Source: Strigops habroptila (taxonomy: Eukaryota; Chordata; Aves; Psittaciformes; Psittacidae). From it: a stretch of 64,000 nt of DNA. The notes beneath the pieces are model-generated. The model saw only the letters and a program-made list of their open reading frames with translations. It ran no database searches and had not been told where the DNA came from. The DNA lies in the NCBI RefSeq assembly GCF_004027225.2, contig NC_044288.2:7189744-7253743 (forward strand), read 5' to 3'. Made by a program: the position numbers and the translations under genes. Below are positions 48,801 through 60,310 of this stretch, piece after piece (position 1 is the first letter of the stretch; every line of letters begins with the position of its first letter).

Positions 48801-51800
48801 GAAGGGTAAGAACTGCCTGGAGAAGAGAAGGCTGCGTGGTGACCTCATAGCAGCCTTCCAGTATCTGAAGGGGGTCTACAAGGATGCTGGGGAGGGACTC
48901 TTCCTTAGGGACTGTAGTGGTAGGACAAGGGGTAATGGGTCCAAACTTAAACAGGGGAAGTTTAGACTAGATATAAGGAAGAAGTTCTTTACAGTGAGGG
49001 TGGTGAAGCACTGGAATGGGTTGCCCAGGGAGGTTGTGGATGCTCCATCCCTGGCGGTGTTCAAGGCCAGGTTGGACAGAGCCTTGAACCACGTGGTTTA
49101 GGGCAAGGTGTCCCTGCCCATGGCAGGGGGGTTGGAACTAGATGATCTTAAGGTCCTTTCCAACCCTTACGATTCTATGATTCTATGATTCTAACTCTTG
49201 CAAGTCAGTGCAATCAAAAAACGAGAAAAAAGGCCACCTGTAAAAGTGCCCTGTTTTATGGAATTGCCTTCAGCAATGTTTACTGCAGCATTTGGAAAGG
49301 GAACAACGCACTCGTGATTTCCTCGGTGTGTACTTCTAAACTGCTTTGGTAAATACTTTCAAAGTCTCTCCCCTTACCTGGCACATCAAGGACCGCCTGT
49401 ATCTCCATTGGCTCTACACATCCTAGTGGATCTGCAGAGCTTCCAGTCTGCTGGAAAAAAAAAAAAAAAAAAAAAAAACCAAAACTTTTTTTAACACCAG
49501 GAAAAAGCATCTGCCGGGTCCTCCTCTGCTCCCCTCAGCAGCCATGCACTGAGCGAGGTGGTGCAGTCGCTGCTTTCACAGTACACACCTCATGTCCTTC
49601 TATTACATTTGTAACAAAAACTTTATTTAGAAAAGGTCTCGCAGGTAAAATTGTTCAACCCTTCTACAAGGTCTCTTTAGTCAAATACAGCTCCACAGTT
49701 TTGTGTAAATCACCCAGAGGTGACTTTACTACTGACTAATGATGAATGTCCCCTAGTTACAAATAGGAAGGGTGCACATGCCAGCAATGAAATTCTCAGC
49801 ACTTGAGGTACAGCCATTATGAACCAGATTTATGTGAGAAATCAAGCGAGGACTAGGGTTTGATGGAAGTATCCACTCAGAAGTTATGATTCATGTAATG
49901 GAGAAGCAGTTGTCCCATTGACCCTGAAGGCTCTGCAGGGCTCTGGAACCGTGCAAGTGTACAGCCATTCTGACTCCTCGGTGCTCCTAAACAGTCCCAG
50001 GTAGTCTGAAGTCCACCTGTTGAGCAAGTTTCAGCCTTTTCCAGAAGGCTGTTCGCTGTTTCCAGAGCTGTGCTAACCAAACACCCTTTGCAAAGCTCTG
50101 CTATCCAAGTGCAAGAGGACATCATGCATGAACCTGTGCTTCACTTCAAGGGATTCCATCATACATGATTCACCTAAAGGACTTTTGCAAAAAGATCTTG
50201 TACTAACATCCTCAGAACAGGGCGGATGCTGCAAGAGGGTCTTTCTACACGAGTGCTACAGTCCTACGGACTACCCACAGGCCAAGGAACAAAGAAGAGT
50301 TTTGTCTTGCTGGGACAACAGGTAACTAAAAAGTATATGCTTTACTCTAATCTCAGCTTCCCATCTATGAAACAGGCAATGAAACATGCTGTCTGTGGAT
50401 CCAGTGAACTATAATAACAGTTTGCAAATCCACTGTCTTACTCAAGAACTGAAGCTCTTCCCACACCAGTTCTTGGTTTTTTCCCTGCTGCTGTTTGATA
50501 TGAATGGGACAGGAATGAAAGACCTTGTTTGCAGTTCAAAAGAGGAATTATCAAACAAGCGTTTTCACAAGAGACCGGAGAATTAACCACCTGCAGGAGC
50601 AACCAACCAAAACCATTCTCTGCTTTGGAGATGTTGTATGTTTAGAAATAAACAAAATAACTACTCTGCTCCCCCAAACTCTCCTTCAACAAGTATTTCA
50701 CCTTACTCGATTCGTGACCACTGCCAACTTGCCCACAGCCCCAGTCAAATCCCACACAATGACCTCAGTATTTCTGAACAGGATGGATTGTTCCAGCAAC
50801 AGAGTCTAAAGACTGCAGGGTAACAATGTCAGTGTCTTCATGCAAACAGGTGGGGATTCCTGGAGCAAATCTGCTGCTGATAGAGAAAGTTTCCATTCTG
50901 ACAGCAGCTGGTCAGTGTTAAGAAAGTTCTTGCTCTTCCTTGCTGGAGATTTCCATCTCTTCAGCTGTGTCAAATAGTCCGTACAGTCACACTAACTGAT
51001 AGGCCAGAAACACCTATCAAGGACAGGGATCAGAAGTAAGGGCAAGCTGGAATGGGAAGCATTTTTAAATGATAGTCAAATAAAGACAATTAACATTTGT
51101 AATCAGTAAATTGGTGACCATGTAACAACCCTCATCCAAATTAATACTGGACCTCATTGAATATTGTCAGGATGGCCAAGACCATACTCGGTCACCTGCA
51201 GTTTAGTCACACAGTACGATTACTTTGGCAGAAAAGCTGCATCAGAGCAGCCCTTCACCTAAGTCCCCTGGCCTACGCCATGCCGTAAGTTGTTGCCTTA
51301 GAAGATGGAACAGATGAGCGTAGCTGTTTGTGCAATTCTCCAACAAAGCAGGTCATTGAAACCGTCTCATGTAAAACACATCAGGAGGATGATGTTTGCC
51401 CACACAAGCTCCATGCCTAGGTTTATTTCCCAGCTTCACGAGATGCTGCAGCCAGGGGAGTATGACTTGTGGCACAAGGCAAGAACAAGCTTTCAAGATC
51501 TTCACTTTTCAAAGTGCCGCAGGCTCTAACCATGCCCAGATACTCCTGTCACTGGGGATGCACACATCTTCTTGAACATGTCTAGTTTGGAAAACCCTAG
51601 ATGTCAATCAGAAGTATTTTCTGCATGCACTGATTACTACTGAATATCTGCTTGTGATGAATTCAGAAGTTACAGATTGCTGCATTCAGCTAAACAGACC
51701 ATTCGTTTTGTCAACTCTTATCCAAAATACTCAATCTTGTGCATTTCTGTTTATTTTTTCTGACCACCCAGAGGCTACAGGTACACCGTGGTATAAACTA

Positions 51801-54800
51801 ACCATGCTATATTTTGAAGGATATGAATTTTTAAATCAAACAAATGTATGTCTAGTTCTTAAGCACCATGACTAAGAGGCAGGGAAAATAGGTCATCTCC
51901 ATATTGCACTCACCTGTGTTGTAGGGCACTGTAGGTTTATTAACACTACGGGGCTGGCACATTTCAGAATGTTAAACAAAATGGTCTTGTTCCTACGGAA
52001 GTGGATGTAAGATAAGTAATGCTATAATCATGGGTGCTTGTACATCCTACCTTTCAAAACCTGACACCATATATTGGTATTTAAATTCTATTATCGTGAT
52101 TGGTCATATTGCAAACCAAATAAATCCCAAATTCCAAGCAGACCCTGGGTGTTTCATGCCAAGACATCTCTGAAACCAGAAGCATTTGGTCTAAAGAACT
52201 ATGCTAGCTAAAGAATGATAACTTTTGAGAAGGTTTTTTCACAGCATGGTTTTAAGCTGAAACAACCCAGGCACTGTTACAGGTATCTGTAGTCCTGCCT
52301 CTGAGCAGTGAGGTCTGTAAAACACCCCTGCAAAAACTCTGTGGTCCCTCTGCTTGCACTCAACATACTGTGTGTGCACCGCATGCAAAATCACTACCGG
52401 CAAATGCTACACTGTGAAAGCTGCCTATTTCTGGCTGATCAGAAGGTGCCACCCAAATCAATCGAAATGTTTTTAGGGTTGAAACCCAAAAGCAGCTGGC
52501 CAGGAAACAGAATGATAACAGTAGCATCTGCTCGTAACCCTGATAAACCTCCTTTGATGTAAAGAAGGGACAGTCTGAGGAGTTTGAACCCCAGAATCCT
52601 CACACTTGACAGCTTCTGGAATTTCACTGCATGTTCAAGCTCCCTTTAAAACTGGGATTAGCTCAACTGCCTGACATTTTACAACGTTAAACTGTTTTCA
52701 CCGACCAGGGTATGTTCTGTGGTGCACCGGTAACAAAACACGCATCCTGGCAAAACCAGTTCACTGACATTAGCTGTTATTTCTTCAAATCAACAGAATA
52801 AACTTTTGGACTGAAACATCATCGCCCTTCAATAGCTTCCTGACAGTGCTCATAATCTGTAGCTGCTCAAAGCCATTAATGAAATCATTTTTTTTCCTTA
52901 GGACTTAGCCCACTTGCTGATTTTAACAGCAGGAAAGAAAGTTTAAATATGTGTGTGACACAAGAAAACAGCCACCGAGAACTAGGTCTGTGTTCTTTAG
53001 AATGAAATCGTGCTGTATTCCATGATTACACCGTGCTCTGCAGGAGGCAAAACAACCTTACAGATTACATGCAGATTAAGGGATGGATTACAGGTAGACA
53101 CAAAGAGGCCTACGGAAGACTTGCATGACAGCACAAGGTAGAATTAAGTTGACCGCATGGAATTCACACGAGTTCAAATGGGTTTTTGCATGAGCTGTGA
53201 GTGCTGGCTTGGTTTTTAGCTTCTCTCTTCTACTCCTCAGTGAGATTGCTGTGAATGCTTGTTCCAAGCACAAGACTCAAAACACAGAGACTGTGATCAC
53301 TTTCCAAGGAACACTTCTCAGACTAAGGCCTTAGGGGTTTAGGAAAACCATAGTCCTGGGTTAGCTTTTCACAGTGCTTATTTTCAGGACATCAGAAAAA
53401 CCTGACGATGGCATCACTGAAGGCACGATAAGCACATCCCACACCTCCACTTTTAGGGACTAGAGGGACTTGTTCAGAGGGGCCTCCTGGCCTACTGCCA
53501 TGAACACTCCTGCTTTCCCAGAAGGTTGCATTATGTGTCTTTTGGCTTATATTTTTATAATAAACTCCTCAACCAGTAAGCCGGTAAGTGCCAAAATGCA
53601 GTCTCAGCAGCTGTATTATTCTCCAGAAATCGTATAGATGGAGGGACATTTGTGAATAGGAACTGGAAATCACATTGTAAAAAATAACTAAAGGGAAGAC
53701 TTGATTCACAAAGAGAAAGAAGGAACGCGAGTGTAACAAAGAGGAAGAAGGAATGGGAGTGGATGATAGCAGAGACGCACATCTGCCTACACACCACACA
53801 GTGCACCAACACTGTGTGTCTCAGGCTCCCAAACCCACTTGTCCACTGCTTCGTACTGACCTGAGAGGGCACAAGGGCAAATTGGGGGTGAGAAGGGGAG
53901 CGGAGAAGGGGTGCAGTGAGGGGAACACACAACATGACAACTTTTGCTCCTAGTTTTTCCTCTTCAGGAAGTTGGCCTCTCCAAAAACTGCTGTGAAGAA
54001 CCTTAGAGGGTGGAACAGGTCTTCTTTACACCATTTAGTCTGTTTCCTCTGTAACAAAAACTTGGGGGGATATGAGGTCCTAGCTCTGCCTCTGTTCCAC
54101 TCCCCATCTCCTGCTCCTTCCCTTCTGAACTGCCCTTTGGACAGTGGCTTCTTCAGGTTTTTTCCCCAGAAAACTAAATGGGAAAAGAAAGAAGCAGCAA
54201 AGAGCTGTTACCAGACACTAGCTTCTGGTTTGCTTCCTGCAGAGCCTCTAGCTTCTTGACAGTGACAAGGGCATAAAGGGTGCCTAACACTTACTTTTTG
54301 AGGGGAAAAAAACAAACTATCTTTAAAATTCTGTTTCATAAAGCACTTAGATTTTCAGAGGAAATATGGATGTGACATCTTCCCTTCCTGAACAGCTACT
54401 TCCACGTAGAAGTGCTCTGTCAGTATCGATGGATTAATTTAACTCTCACAATTCAGAATTTAAAACCACTGGGAAACAGAGACAAGCAAACCAAGCCGTT
54501 CGGCAGGTATCTCAGGGAAGGTATGCTTACAGCTGCCTGCCTCCCAGACCTCTCAGTCTCCTCTCTACTGGCACTGGGTAAACACCAGAAAAAAAAACCC
54601 AAGAGCTTTTCCTTATGGTCTTTTCTGTTATTTGGTGCATGTTAGGAAAAACTAAGAACCAGGCAACAATGCTTTAGGACTATTCTTGCTCCGAGGTGGA
54701 TAAAAGAATTAACTATTCAAACTTGGGTAGTTAGAAGCTGTGCCAGCTAGTCACTTACTATGCAATTAGTGATGCCATCTTTAAGCTATGTTGATACTCT

Positions 54801-55120
54801 ACCAAAAATATTCTCTGCATGATGAAAACAACTGCATTATAGTAGTAATTTGGATCTATACAGGCACCGAGCAACTCATCTATTTCTGACCTTTATTTGG
54901 TATAAAAATACAGTAAGAGTGTCGCTGTTTCTTCAGCTTCCCAAGAGAACCCCCAGCAGACAGAGAAACTTGAAACCTCACACCTTATTCACACTGTGTG
55001 AGTAACACAGGTATGTGAATGCATTGAGTACTCACTCACTGGGGGTATCTTTCTGACCACAGAACTGCCCGTAGCTGTCAATTGGATAAATCACTTCCCT
55101 GGGGCCGCTGTGCACCCAAG
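42768..55120 (-). CDS. SLC44A choline-transporter-like gene (SLC44A2/5 type), 5' half, 3' end missing
   Basis: SLC44 (CTL) proteins are multi-pass membrane proteins linked to choline and related transport. Minus-strand exons at 55036-55120, 51914-51992, 48641-48769, 46857-46894 (weak), 46142-46255, 43071-43183 and 42768-42888 have GT/AG sites and matching phases. They read [84 protein letters not shown] and [20 protein letters not shown], in family order. No frameshift or stop is seen. Residues match SLC44A5 in parts (GVIG.(I/M)GYGIWHCY) and SLC44A2 in others (DFRV.L.LRQTW), so I do not assign the paralogue. Not found: the first exons, the exon before 43183 (its absence would keep the frame), and everything after 42768. 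Introns are ~0.2-3.2 kb. Confidence 0.85.
43071..43183 (-). CDS. SLC44A exon: transmembrane segment [12 protein letters not shown]
   Basis: The exon is 113 nt, with acceptor gtctttctag and donor GTAGGT. It reads [20 protein letters not shown], then [17 protein letters not shown]. Two hydrophobic segments flank the conserved LLRF.AG. The terminal Gly codon is split with the next exon, forming [11 protein letters not shown]. Confidence 0.9.
43184..46141. other. Intron-like DNA, no other feature recognised
   Basis: AT-rich sequence between two SLC44A exons. The family predicts one further exon of ~84 nt here (the IFEDY..SWYW region), which I could not find. Its loss would join AA to T GGG and keep the frame. 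No interspersed repeat is recognised. Confidence 0.5.
46142..46255 (-). CDS. SLC44A exon: RCFPDF region
   Basis: It reads (R)[19 protein letters not shown], then [18 protein letters not shown] and the first two bases of Lys. The donor is GTAGGT. Two nested AG acceptors (ttcttaagag) are possible. The second gives 114 nt and completes an Arg codon begun by the 46857-46894 exon; the first gives 116 nt. RCFPDF is a strong family marker. Confidence 0.85.
46857..46894 (-). CDS. Possible short SLC44A exon ([12 protein letters not shown])
   Basis: A 38-nt stretch between acceptor cagctgcatag and donor GTCTTC. Its start in phase 0 and end in phase 2 fit the flanking exons exactly, giving [12 protein letters not shown] and then R from the split codon. 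The family has D.DCP..L.PSKP here, so only the DC and the spacing fit. The preceding VAEVLQ-like residues are absent. The exon could be degenerate, or a chance splice pair. Confidence 0.4.
46895..48640. other. Intron-like DNA, no other feature recognised
   Basis: Unique-looking, AT-rich. Short open frames of 72-95 codons on both strands show no family pattern, so none is called. Confidence 0.5.
48641..48769 (-). CDS. SLC44A exon: [12 protein letters not shown] region
   Basis: The exon is 129 nt, 43 codons in phase 0 at both ends, with acceptor ttttcttgcag and donor GTCTGT. It reads [20 protein letters not shown], then [20 protein letters not shown] and PLK. Conserved cysteines of the large extracellular loop are present. 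A CR1 copy lies only ~44 bp upstream in the intron. Confidence 0.89.
48813..49191 (+). mobile_element. CR1 LINE 3' end, 5'-truncated
   Basis: The element starts inside the reverse-transcriptase C-terminal region (ctggagaagagaaggctgcg). It runs through gggttgcccagggaggttgt to gattctatgattctatgatt. The frame for [24 protein letters not shown] CR1 protein is open up to its normal end. It is very similar to the 3' part of the copy at 62.1-63.2 kb, so both belong to one fairly young subfamily. Confidence 0.92.
49192..51913. other. Intron-like DNA with an A-run, no other feature recognised
   Basis: SLC44A intron. It holds a 24-nt A-run at ~49455-49478. Several short open frames (60-94 codons) lack any recognisable pattern. 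Confidence 0.5.
51914..51992 (-). CDS. SLC44A exon: [11 protein letters not shown] region
   Basis: The exon is 79 nt (1 nt plus 26 codons), with acceptor cacttccgtag and donor GTGAGT. It reads [20 protein letters not shown], then QCPTTQ. CPTTQ immediately before the conserved CV.QCP of the next exon is typical of the family. Phase 0 at its end matches the following exon. Confidence 0.88.
51993..55035. other. Intron-like DNA, no other feature recognised
   Basis: SLC44A intron of ~3 kb. I see no interspersed repeat, tandem repeat or further exon. Open frames up to 126 codons on both strands lack conserved patterns. Confidence 0.5.
55036..55120 (-). CDS. SLC44A exon: first extracellular-loop start
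   Basis: The exon is 85 nt, with acceptor atgtttgcag. It reads (A)[20 protein letters not shown], then GQKDTPS. The donor is ambiguous between two overlapping GTGAGT sites. The one that leaves GA to be completed to Glu by the next exon (GA|G AAC AAG) fits the phase and the family pattern (GQKGT.NENK). Confidence 0.87.
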
Positions 55121-55659
55121 CTGCAAACATACACATCATCTTTTAACATGGTACTCAAGCGTACACAGTTAACAGGTGTCAGAGTTTCAGCATGTCGTAT
55201 CTTACTTGCAGACAGCATTTGCTGGTTTAGTGTCTATCGGCTAGGGGGCCTGGGCTAAGGTTCTTGTTTCACTGTACTTCATGGTAATGACTTGTAATAC
55301 CATAGACTCATTGACCATGAAATTGGTGTGGCATGCGTTCCCAGCGTGGTCATCACCTCTATACTTTGGGAGGCATATAATGGGAATTTTAACAATTACA
55401 CATCTTTTTTTTCCTCCTCAGGGGGTCAACCTATGAAGGAGACATTCCCCCACACCCTCCACTCCCCCACCAGGCTACTTAGAGCAGCATTTGAGAATTC
55501 TAAAGGTTTTGGATGGCCTTTGAATACCCCTGAAACCTGCCTGCTGCTTTTTCTGGGGATCAGCATGTTGCCACAAATACAGCGTGCTTTTTACCCATGG
55601 CCATCCCACCTTGAGAATGCCCTGTGAGAGAAAGTGTTGTTTTCACACATCGGGGATGG

Positions 55660-56205
55660 GGCTTTGCAATATTAAGGCTTTGTAATATTAAAGCTTTGCA
55701 ATATTGGGGCTGGGGCTAAGTTACTAGGGAAATGAAACAAAGAGTTTGAGATACTGTAACTTAGAAAAACACACTCTGTGGTGAAAGACAGTATCATCTC
55801 TGGATGAAAGATACACTCTGTGGTTAAAAAGAATACTACCTTTGTACCACCTATGAAATCAAGCAGGTGCAGGCTGGTTAAACAGTAAGTTGGGGTACTA
55901 TATGTCTGCCAGAGAGTTATGAAATCAAACCATAAAAGGAGATACATAAATAAGAGGAAGGGGCATATGAAATCGAGTTAGGGGAGGTGTAACCAGATGC
56001 GGAACATTCGGCACGTAGATTACACGCGTTGGACAGGCTGTAAACCTTGGAGTACCCAACCAGTGGGGAAACAAGGGAGGGAACTTGCAGACGGGACAGG
56101 AAATCTAAATCAAAGTTCTGCCTCTGCTGTGTGTGTCTACTTGCCAGGACACCCGTTTCTGCACAAATGTTAAATAAATAGCTGCTTCACTGCTGTGTCT
56201 GACCA
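55660..56205 (+). mobile_element. LTR-like dispersed repeat, copy 2
   Basis: Shares ~400 bp with 38590-39030, starting at the same attaaggctttgtaatatta run and passing through ggctgtaaaccttggagtac. It then continues past the point where copy 1 is cut, through gggacaggaaatctaaatc, to ttaaataaatagctgcttc. An AATAAA lies at ~56173, followed by a short tail as in an LTR R/U5 region. No internal retroviral genes flank it, so a solo LTR is likely. The exact ends and the family are not determined. Confidence 0.6.
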
Positions 56206-57299
56206 AGGCCTGCCCAAACCTAGAGACCGTTTCTCACAATTCAGCTTCTCAGACACCAAAACGCAAGACCCATTCCTTCAGCGTGATGCTCACCCAAGAC
56301 TGCAACTTCTCACCCTCTTCCTTTTTCTGGGACTCTGCTCTGGGAGGGGCAGTTTCTTGCCTGACCTGCTGGAGGCTGCTGCTTCTCTTCTCCCTGCTCT
56401 TCACTGGCATCTTCCGCACTGCTTTTCTGGTCTTGTTTCTTCCCCCTGCTCTTCTTTACCCATCTCTCCTAGGCATTCTTCTTCTTCCTGGTCATCACAG
56501 GCAAGCAAAGGGGAAAACAAAATAGTGGGTTTTTTAATGTAGAAATCCCATGCAAGTGTTTCACAGAAGAGACAATCCCCTGCAAAAAAACGTACGTATG
56601 AAACCCAGCACTCACAGCAACTGCAGCCATTAGCAAGGGATGCGACTCTGTGACAAAGCAAGGAGCCTGCTAGACACCTGCACAGACAACTCACAGCCAG
56701 GAGCCTGGCCACAGAGCACCAGGACAATATACAAACGAGAGACTTCTCCAGAAACAAGTCCTGGAACATTTTCAATTCATTCTCAAATAACCTCCTATGA
56801 CACTACACTCATTTTTAGCTGCATGGAGTGACCAATAAGGTCATACATATTTTGTACTGTAGGGTGCTGTAGGCATAGGCTGCATACTGGGCCATCCATA
56901 GCTATCTCATACGTTAGAAGTACCAGGATTTAAAGGGCATTTGTAAAGCTTTAATGAGAGAAACTCAGTTTAATTTTTAGGCAGCATAATTTTTAGATGG
57001 CATAAAATGACGTGAACAAGCCTTAGATCAACTGCTCCTAGATCTAAAGCCTTCAGCTCGATGACCAGGGCAAGTCAGCTGCAGAGCAAATAAAGATTCT
57101 GCCTGTTCTCAACAGATTGAGACTTGAAATGACTTGGCATAAACTAGAGAAGCCCTAAAGCCACCCAGTCTGGTAACTCAATGCATCTCCTGTTTACAAG
57201 CACCTTGCAACACAGATCAAGATCTGCATCAGCTCCCTCACAACAGTGTCTCTGCATCTACAATAGTAAGCATTTATGAAGAAACCTAATGACTTTTGA
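56206..57299. other. No gene recognised
   Basis: Mixed composition. Open frames of 115 codons (plus) and 124 codons (minus) exist here without recognisable domains. The first exons of SLC44A would be expected to the right of 55.1 kb, but I could not identify them here. Confidence 0.45.
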
Positions 57300-57302
57300 T
57301 TT

Positions 57303-58030
57303 GTAGAACTCGTTAAGACCTTGCCAACAAAGTTTAAGTTGACAAGCAGGTATTCTTTATTGCGGCGTCGGGAGACACGGGGTATCTCCTCCTAATGTGT
57401 GTCTCGTTTAAGCATCAAACAGATTATATTGTTGCTTAACATACATATTCATTACATTTCCGATAAACGTCATACATATTCATTAGTTGTCCGATAATCG
57501 TTTTACATAATTCCACACCTATTTTCGCATGCGCATAACAACGTGGTAGTGGTCTTTGGTAGTCGTTTTACTTCTTCCAACAATCTTCATCACTTGGCTG
57601 TTCCTTGAACTCTTGTTCTGGAAGTTTTTGAAGCATGCGCAGTAGATAAATGCTTACACCAGCTTAACTAGTTCGGTAACACTGCTGACATAAGTGAGTG
57701 ATTTCTCCTTGTCCTTCTACTTATCAGTTAACTTCGCTACAGTACCTGCTGAACATCTGCTAGTTTCAGGTACTCCTTAGCTACAGTTCTGTTTTGGTTA
57801 CAATAAATCTTGTACGAAGGTCATAAGGTTCTAAAACTACGTCAGCTACAATGATTTATCTTATACAAGGACCCTTATTATGTTCTTTTAGTTGGGCTTT
57901 TTTAGATTTGGAAAGTTTTGTTGTTATATACAAAGCCACCAAGCTTAAAGTTACTTAAAACTAAATTTTCTTATTTACAAAGCATTATATTTAATTTTGT
58001 ACTTCCTTGTCTCACTTTATGGTAGCAAGT
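57303..58030 (-). mobile_element. Solo LTR of an endogenous retrovirus (probably ERVK-like)
   Basis: On the minus strand the segment shows an AT-rich U3-like part and a TGCGCATGCG-type element. AATAAA at 57356-57361 is followed by ~50 bp ending in cttaacgagttctaca, a CA terminus. That is the U3-R-U5 order of an LTR. No gag, pol or env frames adjoin it, so it is solo or truncated. The right end is uncertain (57.96-58.03 kb). The class is inferred from layout only. Confidence 0.55.
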
Positions 58031-58745
58031 CATGTGCCCAAACCCGGGGAAACCAGGAGAGCAGCAGCAGCAACTGAAATCCTCGCTGACAGTCAATAGA
58101 AAAGCTGTGATTAGCTGGGGTCCACCAAGGCACAACACATAAAGGTCTATCTGAAGAACAAAAGGAGGGCAATTAGCCCTGCTGCTGCAGACCTTACTGA
58201 TTTCATGGGGAAAGAATTTCAGTCTCCAGGTCTTTCAGCATCTTAAAGCTACAGTACACAGTCTCATTTCCAAGATAACTGCAATTTTAGAACGGAAGCG
58301 AGAAACAGGGAATTTCTTGGCTAGTTTCTAAACGGGTATTTCCATCTTCGCCCCTTTCCCTATCAAGGAAGATGCAGTGTGAATTAAGCACCCCCCGGGT
58401 AACTCCCCCCAGTTTCTAGACCGAGCACGACGTGCTGTGGGATGTATGGAATACGCCTTTGGCTAGTTTGGATCAGGTGTCCTGTCTCTGCTCCCTCCCG
58501 GCTTCTTGTGCCCCTCCTCACTGGCAGAGCACGAGGGACCGAAAAGTCCTCGATCGGGGTAACCGCGACTGAGCAACAACTGAAACATCGGCGCCTTACC
58601 AGCGCTATCCTCAGAGTAAAGCCGAAACACAACACCGCACCAGATCCTAGGAAGAGAATTAACTCTGCTACAGCTGAAACCAGGGCAAAGGCAGAGACAA
58701 GCACAGGGGCAGGGCGCAGGATGCCGGGGCAGGAGCCTCCGAGGC
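58031..58745. other. No gene recognised; shoulder of the CpG island
   Basis: GC content rises from ~58.4 kb toward the CpG island. A 125-codon minus-strand and a 109-codon plus-strand open frame overlap each other here. Neither has a recognisable pattern. Confidence 0.45.
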
Positions 58746-59350
58746 GCCTGAGATTAATCAAGGGAGATTAAGGGAGAATCCAGCGCACCGGACGCTCCTG
58801 ACCCGGCTCGCCTCCGACAGACCACAACCCTGCTGCACCGGCCGGTGTGAAGCTTCCCGCGACGGGCAGCCAGCGGGCAGGAGAAGCGCCTCTGCGCCCG
58901 CCGAAGGGAGAGGCGGGCGAGCGGGCGGGCTCGCTCGCCTCCCCGATGGCCCCGGACCCCTGGTCGGCTCGGACCTCACCTGCTGCCGCCCCTGCCGGGA
59001 CCCGGGCTCTGCGCGCCGCCGCGCTGCTGACGGGCGCTGCGCATGCGACACTCGCCGACGGCGCGCCGGCAAGACCAGAACCGGTGCGCGAACACCGGGC
59101 TGCGGCCACGAGCACCCCGCGCGCCCGCCGACGCCTGAGCGCGGAGCAGCGGCGGCGGCGGCGACTCTTCACCGGGAGGCAGCGGCGACCGCGCGGTACC
59201 GGCCCGCAGGATCGCGCCGCCACTTCCGGCGAACAGCAGCGGGGACTACGAGAGCGCCGCGGCGCATGCGAAGAGCCCGGGCTGCAGTACCGAACTTCGG
59301 ACACAGGACGGCAGCAGAGAGCGGCGCCGCCCCCACCTGCTGTGCCGAGT
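58746..59350. promoter_or_regulatory. CpG island with NRF1 and ETS motifs (housekeeping-type promoter)
   Basis: About 600 bp are dense in CpG. They contain NRF1-type sites (tgcgcatgcg at 59038-59047, gcgcatgcg at 59262-59270) and an ETS/GABPA-type CCGGAAGTG on the minus strand (59221-59229). On the minus strand a possible first-exon donor, GGCAGCAG|GTGAGG, has its GT at 58978-58979. The position, 3.9 kb upstream of the first recognised SLC44A exon and in the right orientation, makes it a candidate promoter for that gene. The ~290-codon plus-strand and ~178-codon minus-strand open frames across it are Arg/Ala-rich by-products of GC content. Confidence 0.55.
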
Positions 59351-60125
59351 TTTGGGGGGGGTATCCCCCATCCCGCACTCCCACCGCCCCAACCCTTGCA
59401 GACCCAGAATCAGTGGGTTTGTAGTATTTTGAGGCCACCGCAGCGGCTCCGGCTCCACACGCACAGCCCGTCACGGAAAGGTCTTTTTGGCGAATCAGCC
59501 CCAAATCAAGCTGTTACCCCCCTTTCTTCAGAGGAACCCGAGTCCTCTACTCACCTGCTCCTCTGCCGAATCATCGTCCCCCCGCCCACTGACACTGGGG
59601 TGCCCCAAATGACACCATCCACCCCCAGATTCCCCCACATCCCCCTTTTTATTTCACCCCCTCCAGAAAACACCTGCAAGAAAATGAGGAAAGCTACCCC
59701 GAGCAGCAGCTCTTCACTTTAGTAACTGCCATTTACACAGGAACGTGCACCCCTAAGAAAAGGCTAGAAAGACGAGGGGGACAGCACCCGCAGCCTCTGT
59801 CCCGCAGGCTGCAGAGGATGGTGCCACAGCTCTAGCTCAGGCTCTGCTCCACAACGCTCACTCTCCATTCCCATGCTGGGATGGATGCCCCACGGCACCA
59901 TGGTCCCGGCCCCCGTCGGCCAGGGGGAACTTATTGAGCATCACAAGACATCTGCAGTAAAAGCCCTTGAAGGTACTTTTCTTTCCCCCCCCCCCCTCCA
60001 TGAAGTTATGGACAGTGCTACCAAAGAGCCTCGAATTCAAGCCCATTTGTCTACTGAGGCCTGTTTACAGGTAGTGTAAAAATAAGTCTGAAAGTATCTA
60101 TTCCATCTTTTTGTGTTCTGGTCCA
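59351..60125. other. No gene recognised
   Basis: The island's 3' shoulder and moderately GC-rich DNA with short C- and G-runs. I see no supported exon or known repeat. Confidence 0.45.
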
Positions 60126-60129
60126 AACA

Positions 60130-60310
60130 CTCATGAATTTTTTTATTCACTTTCATTTGTTTTTATTCACTTTTTCATAATTTATAATCGCTTTTATTCA
60201 CTTTTCATTGAATTTCTTCAGTTTAATTCACTATTTGGTTTTTAGTCACTTTTTGCTCACTTTTATTCAAGTTGTATTCAGGTTGATTCACTTTTTATTC
60301 CCTTTTTAAT
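60130..60310. repeat. AT-rich minisatellite (tttttattcact type)
   Basis: About 180 bp of tandem ~12-bp units of the form ttttattcacttt, with variants such as gttttattcact and ggttgattcactt. It switches abruptly into the GC-rich block that follows. Confidence 0.8.

Noticed and set aside
49378..49447. Possible minus-strand exon between a T-rich ccagcag acceptor and a CCAG|GTAAGG donor ([17 protein letters not shown])
   Set aside because: It is 70 nt long and lies between SLC44A exons that join in phase 0/0, so it would shift the frame. It has no family match.
58847..59722. 291-codon plus-strand frame over the CpG island
   Set aside because: High GC removes stops. Opposite-strand frames of similar length overlap it and no domain is visible.
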